From contig JAKVNF010000003.1 in NCBI GenBank assembly GCA_022483465.1, forward strand, positions 248,001 to 312,000: DNA of 64,000 nt, given 5' to 3'. Below are positions 35,181-44,096 of the stretch, in pieces. A model generated the notes under the pieces. The model worked only from the letters and a program-made list of their open reading frames with translations. It did no database searches and was not told the DNA's origin. Position numbers and translations under genes: made by a program. Source of the stretch: Lachnospiraceae bacterium. GTDB lineage: Bacteria > Bacillota > Clostridia > Lachnospirales > Lachnospiraceae. Position 1 is the stretch's first letter; each line of letters begins with the position of its first letter.

Positions 35181-36284
35181 ATGTCCTGGGAAGAAAACGT
35201 CAGAACCGTCACCCCCTATACGGCGGGAGAGCAGCCGAAGGACCCCGGCATCATCAAGCTCAACACCAATGAGTGCCCCTATCCTCCGACGCCGAAGATC
35301 CAAGAGGCCTTAAAAGAGCTGGAGGATACGACCGACCGCCTCCGCCTCTATCCCGATATGAACGCGACGCGCCTGGTGAATGCCCTGGCGGACATCTACG
35401 GCGTGGACCCCGCGCAGATCTACGTGGGCGTCGGCTCCGACGACGTGCTGTCCATGAGCTTTCTCACCTTCTTTACGAGCGGGAAGAGAATCCTCTTCCC
35501 CGACATCACCTACTCCTTCTACGACGTCTGGGCGGAGCTCTACCGCATCCCCTACACCATGGTGCCCCTCCGGGACGACTTCTCGATCGACCCGGAAAAC
35601 TACATCCCGGACTCTGCCTCCTACGCGGGAAAGAACGAGAATATCGGCGGCCTCATCTTCCCGAACCCCAACGCCCCCACCGGCGTAGCGCTCCCCCTTG
35701 CTGACATCGAGCGGATTGTGAAGGCAAACCCCGACATCCCGGTCATCGTGGATGAGGCCTACGTGGACTTCGGCTCCGAGTCGGCAAGGACCCTCCTTCC
35801 GAAGTACGAGAACCTCCTCATCATCCAAACCTTCTCCAAGTCCCGGGCGCTGGCCGGCCTTCGCATCGGCTTTGCGATCGGCAGCAAGAAGATGATCTCC
35901 TACCTAAACGACGTGAAGTTCTCCTTCAACAGCTACACGATGAACCTCCCCGCCATCGTGATGGCGGAGGCCGCGGTAAAAGACGACGCCTACTTCCACA
36001 GCCTCACCGACAGGATCATCGAAACAAGAGAGGCGTTTAAGAAGGACCTTTCCGCCCTCGGCTTTACCTATCCGGACTCGATGACGAACTTCGTCTTTGC
36101 GTCTCATCCCAAGGTTCACGCCAAGGAGCTCTTTGCCGAGCTTCGCGCCAAGGGGATCCTCGTCCGGTATTTTGACAAACCGCGCATCAACGAGTATCTT
36201 CGTATTACTGTGGGCACCAGGGAGCAGATGCAGAAGGTGGTTTCTGCCCTCCGGGAGATCCTTACGGAGCACCACGCGCTCTGA
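35181..36284 (+). CDS. hisC: Histidinol-phosphate aminotransferase
   Basis: A full-length 367-residue PLP enzyme of fold type I. Conserved pieces include KLNTNECPYPP (substrate entrance), GVGSDDVLSMSF, FPNPNAPTGVALP, DEAYVDFG and the PLP lysine K220 in QTFSKSRALAGLRIGF. It converts imidazole-acetol phosphate plus Glu to histidinol phosphate; HisC-type enzymes can also act on aromatic amino acids. ATG 35181 has GGGAGGA upstream. It is not in a his operon here. A second, frameshifted HisC-type gene lies at 16093-17233. Confidence 0.9.
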   Translation: MSWEENVRTVTPYTAGEQPKDPGIIKLNTNECPYPPTPKIQEALKELEDTTDRLRLYPDMNATRLVNALADIYGVDPAQIYVGVGSDDVLSMSFLTFFTSGKRILFPDITYSFYDVWAELYRIPYTMVPLRDDFSIDPENYIPDSASYAGKNENIGGLIFPNPNAPTGVALPLADIERIVKANPDIPVIVDEAYVDFGSESARTLLPKYENLLIIQTFSKSRALAGLRIGFAIGSKKMISYLNDVKFSFNSYTMNLPAIVMAEAAVKDDAYFHSLTDRIIETREAFKKDLSALGFTYPDSMTNFVFASHPKVHAKELFAELRAKGILVRYFDKPRINEYLRITVGTREQMQKVVSALREILTEHHAL

Positions 36285-36330
36285 GCCTGCAAATCCCAAA
36301 AATACAAGCCACAAGGAGAAGTCCGAGCAA

Positions 36331-36822
36331 ATGTTGAAGAACTACCTGTACTGCTTTGTCATTGCCATGGTGCCGATCGTCGAGCTGCGCGGCGCGGTCC
36401 CGATCGCCACCGCCTTTCACGCGGCGGATCCCTCGTTCAACCTGGTCATCGCGTTCATCCTGATCGCCATCGGAAACATGCTGCCGGTGCCCTTCATCTT
36501 TTTCTTTGCCAGGAAGGTCCTGGTCTGGGGAAAGGACAAGAAGGTGATCGGCAAGTTTTTCACCTGGTGTCTGGAGAAGGGCCACAAGGGCGGCGAGAAG
36601 CTCAAGGCCGGCGCCGGAAAGGGCCTGTACTGGGCACTGCTCCTGTTCGTCGGCATCCCGCTCCCCGGGACCGGCGCATGGACCGGAACCCTGGCTGCCT
36701 CCTTCCTGGACATGGACTTTAAGAAGAGCACCCTGGCCGTCATGGGCGGTGTCGCCCTGGCGGGCGTCATCATGGCGGTGCTGAGCTTTGGCGTTGCCGC
36801 CGGCGTCGGCGCCGTGCACTGA
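36331..36822 (+). CDS. COG2426-type small multidrug export membrane protein
   Basis: The 163-residue integral membrane protein shows PIVELRGAVPIATAF, FIFFFARKVLVWG, and FVGIPLPGTGAWTGTLAASFLDM. These are signatures of the COG2426 'small multi-drug export' family, related to the DedA/SNARE-associated transporters. About four helices are present. Substrate not established for the family. ATG 36331 has AAGGAG upstream; a longer open frame from 36097 overlaps hisC and is not used. Probably co-transcribed with hisC and the methyltransferase. Confidence 0.85.
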   Translation: MLKNYLYCFVIAMVPIVELRGAVPIATAFHAADPSFNLVIAFILIAIGNMLPVPFIFFFARKVLVWGKDKKVIGKFFTWCLEKGHKGGEKLKAGAGKGLYWALLLFVGIPLPGTGAWTGTLAASFLDMDFKKSTLAVMGGVALAGVIMAVLSFGVAAGVGAVH

Positions 36823-36832
36823 GGAAGCAGTC

Positions 36833-37666
36833 ATGCAGGAAGACGGATATCTCCAAGCGGAAGAGGCCTACGAGAGCGGCTTTTCCTCTGTCTATGACCG
36901 CTTCATGGACGAAGTCCCCTATGACCGCTGGGCGGACCGCATCCGGAAAAACCTTGCGCATTACGGAGTAAAAGACGATGCCGCGGAACGGAAGATCCTG
37001 GTGGACCTTGGCTGCGGCACCGGGCAGATGACGCGGCGCATGGCGGATTTTGGCTACGACTGCATCGGCGTCGACCTCTCCGAGGAGATGCTCGCCGTTG
37101 CCGGCAATGCGGAGGCGGCTAAGCCCCGGGGGATCCTCTACCTCAACCAGGACATGCGGGAACTCGACCTCTACGGCTGCGCCGGGCAGGTGATCTCCTG
37201 CTGCGACAGCGTCAACTACCTGGTGACGGAGGAGGACATGGCGGCGATGCTCAGGCAGGTGGAGGAGACCCTCCTTCCCGGCGGGCTTTTTGTCTTTGAC
37301 TTCAACACCCTGCACAAGTACCGGGACACGATGGGAGAGAAGACCATCGCCGAGAACCGGGTCAACGAGAGCTTTGTCTGGGAGAACCACTTCCTGGAGG
37401 AGGCGGAGGATGAGGACGGCGGGAAGCTTACGCACATCAATGTCTGCGACGTCACCTTCTACATCCGGGAGGGGGACTCAGAGCTCTTTCGCCGCTACGC
37501 GGAGCAGCACTGGCAGCGGGGCTGGACCCTGGCGGAGATGAAAGCGCTGCTCGAGAAGACGGGTTTTGAACTTTTGGAAGCCGTGGATGACGACACCGAT
37601 GCCCCCGCGGGGGATAAGACCGAGCGGGTGGTGATCACCGCAAGAAAGAAGGGCACAGCCTCATGA
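36833..37666 (+). CDS. Class I SAM-dependent methyltransferase
   Basis: The 277-residue cytoplasmic enzyme has the SAM-binding motif I VDLGCGTGQ (57-65), motif II with CIGVDLSEEML, and post-I LNQDMREL. The substrate cannot be predicted. ATG 36833 has GAGGAAG upstream, 10 bases after the preceding stop. Its stop overlaps the start of nadE by 4 bases, so the two are co-translated. Confidence 0.88.
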   Translation: MQEDGYLQAEEAYESGFSSVYDRFMDEVPYDRWADRIRKNLAHYGVKDDAAERKILVDLGCGTGQMTRRMADFGYDCIGVDLSEEMLAVAGNAEAAKPRGILYLNQDMRELDLYGCAGQVISCCDSVNYLVTEEDMAAMLRQVEETLLPGGLFVFDFNTLHKYRDTMGEKTIAENRVNESFVWENHFLEEAEDEDGGKLTHINVCDVTFYIREGDSELFRRYAEQHWQRGWTLAEMKALLEKTGFELLEAVDDDTDAPAGDKTERVVITARKKGTAS

Positions 37667-39597
37667 GAGACGGATTTTTCCGGACCGCCGGCGCGGTCCC
37701 TGCGATCCGGGTCGCGGACCCGGACTACAACACAGAAAGGATACTGTCCTGCCTGAAGAAGGCAGAGGAGGCGGGTGCAAAGCTCGTCGTCTTCCCGGAG
37801 CTTGCGATCACCGGCTATACCTGCCAGGACCTGTTTTTACAGGACGCGCTGCTTGCCGGCGCCGAGGCGGGCCTTGCGAGAATGCTGGAGGCCACCAGGG
37901 GGTCTGACACCCTGATCCTTGTGGGCTTTCCCTATCGGCGGGGCGCCTGCCTCTACAACACCGCGGCGGCGGTGCAGGGCGGAAAGCTCCTTGCCCTGAT
38001 CCCCAAGCGGTTTCTCCCCACCTACGGGGAGTTCTATGAGACGCGGCAGTTCACCGCAGGCCCGGAGGAAGTGGAGAACGTGACCCTCCTGGGGCAGGAA
38101 GTGCCCTTCGGGTCCCGGATCCTCTTGGACGTGGACGCGATCCCCGGGCTTTCCATCGGAACCGAGATCTGCGAGGACGCCTGGGTCCCCAACGCCCCGG
38201 ACGTCGCCCTGGCCCTTGCCGGCGGGACGATCCTTGCCAACCTCTCTGCCTCCAACGAGACGGTGGGGAAGGACGCCTACCGCACAAATCTCGTCACCAA
38301 CCTCTCCGGCCGCACGATCACGGGCTACGTCTACGTGAGCTCCGGGGACGGGGAGTCCACCCAGGACATCGTCTTCGGCGGGAGAGTTCTCCTTGCGGAG
38401 AACGGGAGCATCCTGGGAGAGCGCAAGATCTTCGACAACGGCTGGAACGAGGACAAGCTCTGCTGTGCGGACTTTGACATCGCCCGCCTCCTCTACGAGA
38501 GAAGGCGGATGTCGACCTTTGCCGGCCAGGAGACGGCGCCCAGGATGGTGCACGTTTCGGTCCACATGGAGCGGGAGATCACCCCGATCACCAGAACCTT
38601 CCCCCGGCATCCCTTCGTGCCGGCGGGGAAGGCAGACCGGGACGAGCGCTGCCGGGACATCATCCAGATCCAGTCCCGGGGCCTTGCCAAGCGCCTCACC
38701 CACATCGGCTGCCAGTCGGCGGTGATCGGCGTCTCCGGGGGCCTCGACTCCACACTGGCGCTCCTTGTCACCGCCAGGGCCTTTGACCTTGCGGGCATCG
38801 AGCGGAAAAAGATCCTTGCGGTCACGATGCCCTGCTTTGGCACCACGGACCGGACCTACCAGAACGCAATCCACCTGGCAGAGGAGCTGGGCGCTGCGCT
38901 AAAAGAGGTCAACATCAAGGCAGCGGTCACCCAGCACTTCTCGGACATCGGTCAGGACATGGAGGTCCACGATGTCACCTACGAGAACGGCCAGGCAAGA
39001 GAGCGGACCCAGGTTTTGATGGACCTTGCCAACAAGACAAACGGCATCGTCATCGGCACCGGGGATCTCTCGGAGCTGGCCCTGGGCTGGGCCACCTACA
39101 ACGGGGACCACATGTCGATGTACGGGGTGAACGCCGGCGTCCCGAAGACCCTGGTGTCCCACCTGGTGTGCTGGTTTGCCGACACGACGGAAAAGCCAAA
39201 CCTTGCCGCAACGCTCCGGGACGTCCTGGACACCCCGGTGTCCCCGGAGCTCTTACCGCCCGAGAAGGACGGGAGAATTGCCCAGCGCACCGAGGACCTC
39301 GTTGGCCCCTACGAGCTCCACGACTTCTTCCTCTACTACATGCTGCGCTGCGGCTTCCCGCCGGCAAAGATCTTCCGGATCGCGCTCCAGACCTTTGACG
39401 GCGACTACGACCGGGCAACCATCCTGAAGTGGCTGAAGAACTTCTACCGGAGGTTCTTTGCCCAGCAGTTCAAGCGCTCCTGCCTGCCGGATTCCCCGAA
39501 GGTCGGATCGGCGGCGGTCTCCCCGAGGGGGGACCTTCGGATGCCCTCCGACGCATCAAGGAATCTCTGGATGGCAGAGCTCGAGACGCTTCAATAG
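37663..39597 (+). CDS. nadE: Glutamine-dependent NAD+ synthetase
   Basis: The 644-residue enzyme joins two domains. The N-terminal nitrilase-like glutaminase (1-280) has its triad: Glu in FPELAITGYT, Lys in PKRFLPTYGEFYE, and Cys170 in GTEICEDAW. The C-terminal synthetase has the PP-loop SGGLDST (358-364) and GTGDLSELALGW. It amidates nicotinic acid adenine dinucleotide using glutamine, and so ties NAD supply to nitrogen status. Length is typical for the long bacterial form. The ATG overlaps the methyltransferase stop. Confidence 0.95.
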   Translation: MRDGFFRTAGAVPAIRVADPDYNTERILSCLKKAEEAGAKLVVFPELAITGYTCQDLFLQDALLAGAEAGLARMLEATRGSDTLILVGFPYRRGACLYNTAAAVQGGKLLALIPKRFLPTYGEFYETRQFTAGPEEVENVTLLGQEVPFGSRILLDVDAIPGLSIGTEICEDAWVPNAPDVALALAGGTILANLSASNETVGKDAYRTNLVTNLSGRTITGYVYVSSGDGESTQDIVFGGRVLLAENGSILGERKIFDNGWNEDKLCCADFDIARLLYERRRMSTFAGQETAPRMVHVSVHMEREITPITRTFPRHPFVPAGKADRDERCRDIIQIQSRGLAKRLTHIGCQSAVIGVSGGLDSTLALLVTARAFDLAGIERKKILAVTMPCFGTTDRTYQNAIHLAEELGAALKEVNIKAAVTQHFSDIGQDMEVHDVTYENGQARERTQVLMDLANKTNGIVIGTGDLSELALGWATYNGDHMSMYGVNAGVPKTLVSHLVCWFADTTEKPNLAATLRDVLDTPVSPELLPPEKDGRIAQRTEDLVGPYELHDFFLYYMLRCGFPPAKIFRIALQTFDGDYDRATILKWLKNFYRRFFAQQFKRSCLPDSPKVGSAAVSPRGDLRMPSDASRNLWMAELETLQ

Positions 39598-39615
39598 GAA
39601 GCAGAAAGGAGAGCC

Positions 39616-40500
39616 ATGATCCTGCACTTTACCAAGATGGAGGGGGCGGGCAACGACTACGTCTACGTGAACGGCTTCACCGAGCACGTGAAGGAGGCGG
39701 ACAAGCCCGCGGTGGTGCGCTATCTCTCCGACCGGCACTTCGGCGTCGGCGGGGACGGTGTGATTTTTATCAACGCCGGGAAGCAGGCGGACCTCGAGAT
39801 GGAGATGTTCAACGCGGACGGCACCCGGGGCGAGATGTGCGGCAACGGCATCCGGTGCGTGGGCAAGTACGCCTATGACCGGGGCATGGTCCGGTCAAAG
39901 ACCTTCACGGTGGAGAGCTTTGGCGCCGTCAAGCACCTGGAGATCACAAAGACCAATCCGGACGGCTCGGCGAAGGAGCTTGCCGTCGACATGGGCGCGC
40001 CGATCTTGCAGGCCAAGGACATCCCGGTGAAGGCAACCGCCTCCCCGGTGGTGAACGAGCCCATCGAGGTGGATGGCAAAGAGTACCGCATGACCTGCGT
40101 CTCCATGGGAAATCCCCACTGCGTCATCTTTGTGGACGACGTGGACGCTCTGGACCTTCCCGCTATCGGCCCAAAGTTTGAGCACCACCCCCGCTTCCCG
40201 AAGCGGACCAACACGGAGTTCGTGCAGGTCCTCTCGAGGGACCGGGTGAAGATGCGGGTCTGGGAGCGGGGAACCGGCGAGACGCTGGCCTGCGGCACCG
40301 GGTGCTGTGCCACCGGCACCGCCTGCGTCCTGAATGACAAGACGGACCGCGCCATCACCGTGGAGGTGAGGGGCGGCGAGATCGGAATCTTCTGGGACCC
40401 GGACACCGGCAGGATCCGGATGCAGGGCCCCGCCACAGAGGTCTTTTCCGGGGAGATTTCCCTCCCTGATGCCTGTCTTTCGGCCCCGGAACAGGGGTGA
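39616..40500 (+). CDS. dapF: Diaminopimelate epimerase
   Basis: The 294-residue enzyme interconverts LL- and meso-diaminopimelate for lysine and peptidoglycan. The catalytic cysteine pair is visible: Cys75 in GEMCGNGIR and Cys226 in LACGTGCCATG. The N-terminus FTKMEGAGNDYVYVNG is diagnostic. The ATG has AAAGGAG upstream. dapL follows 29 bases after its stop, so the pair supplies LL- then meso-DAP. Confidence 0.96.
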   Translation: MILHFTKMEGAGNDYVYVNGFTEHVKEADKPAVVRYLSDRHFGVGGDGVIFINAGKQADLEMEMFNADGTRGEMCGNGIRCVGKYAYDRGMVRSKTFTVESFGAVKHLEITKTNPDGSAKELAVDMGAPILQAKDIPVKATASPVVNEPIEVDGKEYRMTCVSMGNPHCVIFVDDVDALDLPAIGPKFEHHPRFPKRTNTEFVQVLSRDRVKMRVWERGTGETLACGTGCCATGTACVLNDKTDRAITVEVRGGEIGIFWDPDTGRIRMQGPATEVFSGEISLPDACLSAPEQG

Positions 40501-40529
40501 AACATCCATCCAACAAAGGAGGTAGACAC

Positions 40530-41747
40530 ATGTTTGAAGCGAATGAAGACTACTTGAAGCTCCCCGGGAGCTATCTCTTCTCCACCGTGGCCAAGAAGAC
40601 CGCGGCCTACGTGGCAGAGCACCCGGAGGCGAAGATCATCCGCATGGGCATCGGCGATGTGACGCAGCCCCTGCCGCCCGCGGTGATCAAGGCGCTCCAC
40701 AAGGCGGTGGACGAGCAGGCGGACGCGAAGACCTTCCGCGGCTATGCCCCGGACCTCGGCTATGAGTTCCTGCGCAAGGCCATAGCCGAGAACGACTACC
40801 GGGACCGCGGCTGCGACATCCGCGACGATGAGATCTTCATCTCCGACGGCGCCAAGTCCGACTCCGGCAACATCCAGGAGATCTTCCAGCGGGACAACCG
40901 CCTGGCGGTCTGCGACCCGGTGTACCCGGTGTACGTGGACTCCAACGTGATGGCGGGAAGGACCGGCGAGTACGACGAGAGGACCACCAGATGGTCCCGC
41001 GTCATCTACATGCCCTGCACCGAGGCCAACGGCTTTGTCCCGGACTATCCCGAAAAGACGCCTGACTTTATCTACCTCTGCTCCCCGAACAACCCCACCG
41101 GCGAGGCCATGAACAAGGACCAGCTCCAGGGCTGGGTCGACTACGCCAACGAGAAGGGCGCCGTCATCCTCTTTGACGCCGCCTATGAGGCCTACATCCA
41201 CGACGAGAACGTCCCCCACTCGATCTATGAGTGCGCCGGCGCAAGAACCTGCGCCATCGAGTTCCGCTCCTTCTCGAAGAACGCGGGCTTTACGGGCCTT
41301 CGCCTCGGGGCAACGGTCATCCCGAAGGATCTCAAGGACCACAACGGTGTTGCCCTCTGGAACCTCTGGGCACGGCGCCACGGCACCAAGTACAACGGCG
41401 CCCCCTACATCGTGCAGCGTGCCGGTGAGGCCTGCTACACCAAGGAGGGCAAGGAGGAGATCCGCGAGATGGTCGGCCGCTACATGCACAACGCGGCCTT
41501 CATTAGAAAGAGCCTTGCGGACATGGGCTATGCCACCTACGGCGGCGTGAACTCCCCCTACATCTGGATCCGCACCCCGAACAACCTGACCTCCTGGGAG
41601 TTCTTTGACCTGCTCCTGTCCAAGGCCAACGTGGTGGGCACGCCCGGATCGGGCTTTGGTCCCTCCGGCGAGCACTTCTTCCGCCTGACTGCTTTCGGCA
41701 GTGAGGAAAATTCCGTGGAGGCAATGGAAAGAATCCGGAAGATGTAG
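40530..41747 (+). CDS. dapL: LL-diaminopimelate aminotransferase
   Basis: The 405-residue PLP enzyme converts tetrahydrodipicolinate directly to LL-DAP using glutamate, bypassing the succinyl or acetyl intermediates. Signatures include MFEANEDYLKLPGSYLFS, IGDVTQPLPPAV, FISDGAKSDSGNIQEIF and the PLP lysine K250 in FRSFSKNAGFTGLRLG. The start has a perfect AAAGGAGGT eight bases upstream. Together with dapF it indicates a meso-DAP cell wall and the DapL route. Confidence 0.95.
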   Translation: MFEANEDYLKLPGSYLFSTVAKKTAAYVAEHPEAKIIRMGIGDVTQPLPPAVIKALHKAVDEQADAKTFRGYAPDLGYEFLRKAIAENDYRDRGCDIRDDEIFISDGAKSDSGNIQEIFQRDNRLAVCDPVYPVYVDSNVMAGRTGEYDERTTRWSRVIYMPCTEANGFVPDYPEKTPDFIYLCSPNNPTGEAMNKDQLQGWVDYANEKGAVILFDAAYEAYIHDENVPHSIYECAGARTCAIEFRSFSKNAGFTGLRLGATVIPKDLKDHNGVALWNLWARRHGTKYNGAPYIVQRAGEACYTKEGKEEIREMVGRYMHNAAFIRKSLADMGYATYGGVNSPYIWIRTPNNLTSWEFFDLLLSKANVVGTPGSGFGPSGEHFFRLTAFGSEENSVEAMERIRKM

Positions 41748-41788
41748 TAGAATACGAAAAGCATCCGGGCCGGGAGACCGGTGGATGC
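41747..41788. promoter_or_regulatory. Repeated TAGAAT element and hairpin before the SEC-C gene
   Basis: The block GTAGAATACGAAAAG overlaps the dapL stop region (41747-41761). A hairpin follows: GCATCC (41761-41766) pairs with GGATGC (41783-41788), with CCGG/CCGG inside. On the minus strand the hairpin is followed by TTTTCGTATT. It may be a promoter with a structured leader, or a terminator in either direction. Confidence 0.4.
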
Positions 41789-41816
41789 ACACGAGAAATC
41801 TGGAGGAAACGAAACC

Positions 41817-42329
<513 letters not shown>

Positions 42330-42350
42330 CTGCCTGACCAACTACAACGA

Positions 42351-42386
42351 CGTCCGTCTGACCCCTCCGGGCAGGCGGACGTTTTT
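42351..42386 (+). terminator. Intrinsic terminator after the SEC-C gene
   Basis: CGTCCGTCTG (42351-42360) and CAGGCGGACG (42372-42381), one mismatch, then TTTTT. Confidence 0.8.
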
Positions 42387-42419
42387 GCAATGATGCAAAA
42401 GAAACAAGGGAGAAGAGCG

Positions 42420-43427
42420 ATGGTACTTTGGTGGCGGGAAGCGGACCTTCCCCCGGCGCTGCAGCAGGCCTGCGAGGCCCCGGCAATGAAAAGAATTCGG
42501 GACGTCGACATGAACTGCGGGATGAATTACACGAAATTTCCCCGCTTTGCCAGGATCGGCGCCTACAGCCGCTATGAGCACAGCCTGGGGGTCTCCTGCA
42601 TCCTCTGGCGGATGACAAAGGATCCTGCCATGGCCCTTGCGGGCCTCTTCCACGACATCGCGGCCCCTGCCTTCTCTCACGTGGTGGACTTTGCCAGGGG
42701 AGACTACAAAAAGCAGGAGGCGACGGAGCGGGAAACGGAGGGCATCATCCGGGAGGACCCGGTGATCCAAAAGGTCCTGGAAGAGCTCGGGCTCTCGGTG
42801 CAGGACGTCGCCTCCGACAGTGCCTATCCCCTTGCCAACTGCAAGGCGCCAGGCCTTTGCGCCGACCGCCTCGAGTACACCCTCGGCAACATGGTCAACT
42901 ACGGCTTTGCCAAAAAAGAGGAGGCAAAGACCTATCTGGACCGCGTCACAATTCGGCAGAACGAGGCGGGAGAGGAGGAGCTTGGCTTTTCCGATGCAGA
43001 GAGCGGGATCGCCTTTGCAAAAAGGGCTCTTCTTTGCGGGTCGGTTTACGCCTGCCCGGAGGACCGCTACGGCATGGAGATCCTCGCAGAGCTGTTAAAA
43101 AAGGCCCTGGAGCGGGGGATCCTTTCGGAGGCGGATCTTTGGACCACAGAGCCGTGGGTTTCTCAAAAGCTCTCCGAATCGGCGCTTGCCCCCGACTGGG
43201 CGGCCTTTTGCAGGATGCAAAGGCTCGAGGTCCGGGAGGATTTCCCGAAGGAGGGAGAACGCAGCGGCTGGCGGAGCCTTCAGGTCAAGAAGCGCTGGAT
43301 CGATCCCCTCTGCGGGGACGAGGGCCGGGCCTTTCAGATCGACCCGGCATTTCAGAAGGACCTTGCGGAATTTCTGTCGGATCCCCAGAAAGAGGTCATG
43401 CGGGATCCGGACTGGGACTGGAATTAG
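42420..43427 (+). CDS. HD-domain phosphohydrolase
   Basis: The 335-residue protein has an HD metal site: RYEHSLGVSCILWRM (His), then GLFHDIAAPAFSHVVDF (HD pair), and later CADRLEYTLGNM (the distal Asp). The arrangement resembles dNTPase/YdhJ-like HD phosphohydrolases. The substrate, probably a nucleotide or phosphorylated metabolite, is unknown. Start 42420 has AAGGGAG upstream. Followed after 24 bases by a small gene, probably co-transcribed. Confidence 0.85.
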   Translation: MVLWWREADLPPALQQACEAPAMKRIRDVDMNCGMNYTKFPRFARIGAYSRYEHSLGVSCILWRMTKDPAMALAGLFHDIAAPAFSHVVDFARGDYKKQEATERETEGIIREDPVIQKVLEELGLSVQDVASDSAYPLANCKAPGLCADRLEYTLGNMVNYGFAKKEEAKTYLDRVTIRQNEAGEEELGFSDAESGIAFAKRALLCGSVYACPEDRYGMEILAELLKKALERGILSEADLWTTEPWVSQKLSESALAPDWAAFCRMQRLEVREDFPKEGERSGWRSLQVKKRWIDPLCGDEGRAFQIDPAFQKDLAEFLSDPQKEVMRDPDWDWN

Positions 43428-43451
43428 GATGATTTTTGGAAAGGAGCAGCG

Positions 43452-43694
43452 ATGGGTGAGAAATACCTGATTGCGAACACGACACGGGAAGAGCGGGAGA
43501 AAATCGTCTACGATGCCCTCGGCATCACCGACGGTCTCTGCGACGGCTGTGCCCCCGGGATACTCAAGATGTACGACGACTATATCGAGGGCAGGATGGA
43601 GCTGGTGGAGGTCAACGCGGCTTTCCACCGTGGCTACGAGATGGAGCACGACAAGGACGAGCGCGGCGGCTCCTGCCCCGAGGGCGCGGTCTGA
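43452..43694 (+). CDS. Small soluble protein of unknown function
   Basis: An 80-residue acidic protein beginning MGEKYLIANTTREEREKIVYD. It has a short Cys-containing stretch (GLCDGCAPG, about 28-36) and helical segments (ILKMYDDYIEGRMELVEVNAAF). I recall similar short hypothetical proteins in Lachnospiraceae but no function. AAAGGAG precedes the ATG. Confidence 0.7.
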   Translation: MGEKYLIANTTREEREKIVYDALGITDGLCDGCAPGILKMYDDYIEGRMELVEVNAAFHRGYEMEHDKDERGGSCPEGAV

Positions 43695-43721
43695 AGAGGA
43701 AGAAAAACCAATACCACGACG

Positions 43722-43751
43722 AAGGACCCGCAGCTGCTGCGGGTCCTTTCC
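43722..43751 (+). terminator. Intrinsic terminator of the HD-hydrolase unit
   Basis: Perfect 12-bp stem AAGGACCCGCAG (43722-43733) and CTGCGGGTCCTT (43737-43748), then TTCC. Confidence 0.75.
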
Positions 43752-44096
43752 TTTACCGGTGGAGAGGGAACAGCTGCCATCGCGCAAACCCGGAAAAGGA
43801 AAGGCCTGCAAGTACCAACGCATGTCAGGTTGATCCGGTTTGGAGCACGACAAAGAGCCTGCCACTTCCGTGACGGGCCCTTTGCCGGTGAATAAAGTAA
43901 AGAATAGAGAATATAGCCGTCCACCCTGCCAGGCAGGAATAGGCGGGATCAGGAAACACCCAAAGCGGCTGTTTCCTCAGCCCACATATCCCCGGGGCCG
44001 GAAGGGGAATCCGGACGTCTCCTTACTTTGCTCACCCTTTTAGGAGGAAAGCTGCCGGCAGGTGGCAAGTCCCGCCCGCAGCAGGCAGAATGCAGC
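43752..44096. other. Convergent intergenic region, no gene seen
   Basis: This stretch lies between a plus-strand terminator and the 3' end of asnB. It holds a hairpin AGGAAACA/TGTTTCCT (43951-43977) and a weak GC-rich stem (44051-44082) that, with CTTTCC after it on the minus strand, may terminate asnB. No coding potential with a ribosome site was found on either strand. Confidence 0.5.

Noticed and set aside
39873-41792. A 639-residue minus-strand open frame
   Set aside because: Antisense to dapF and dapL, whose motifs and ribosome sites are unequivocal.
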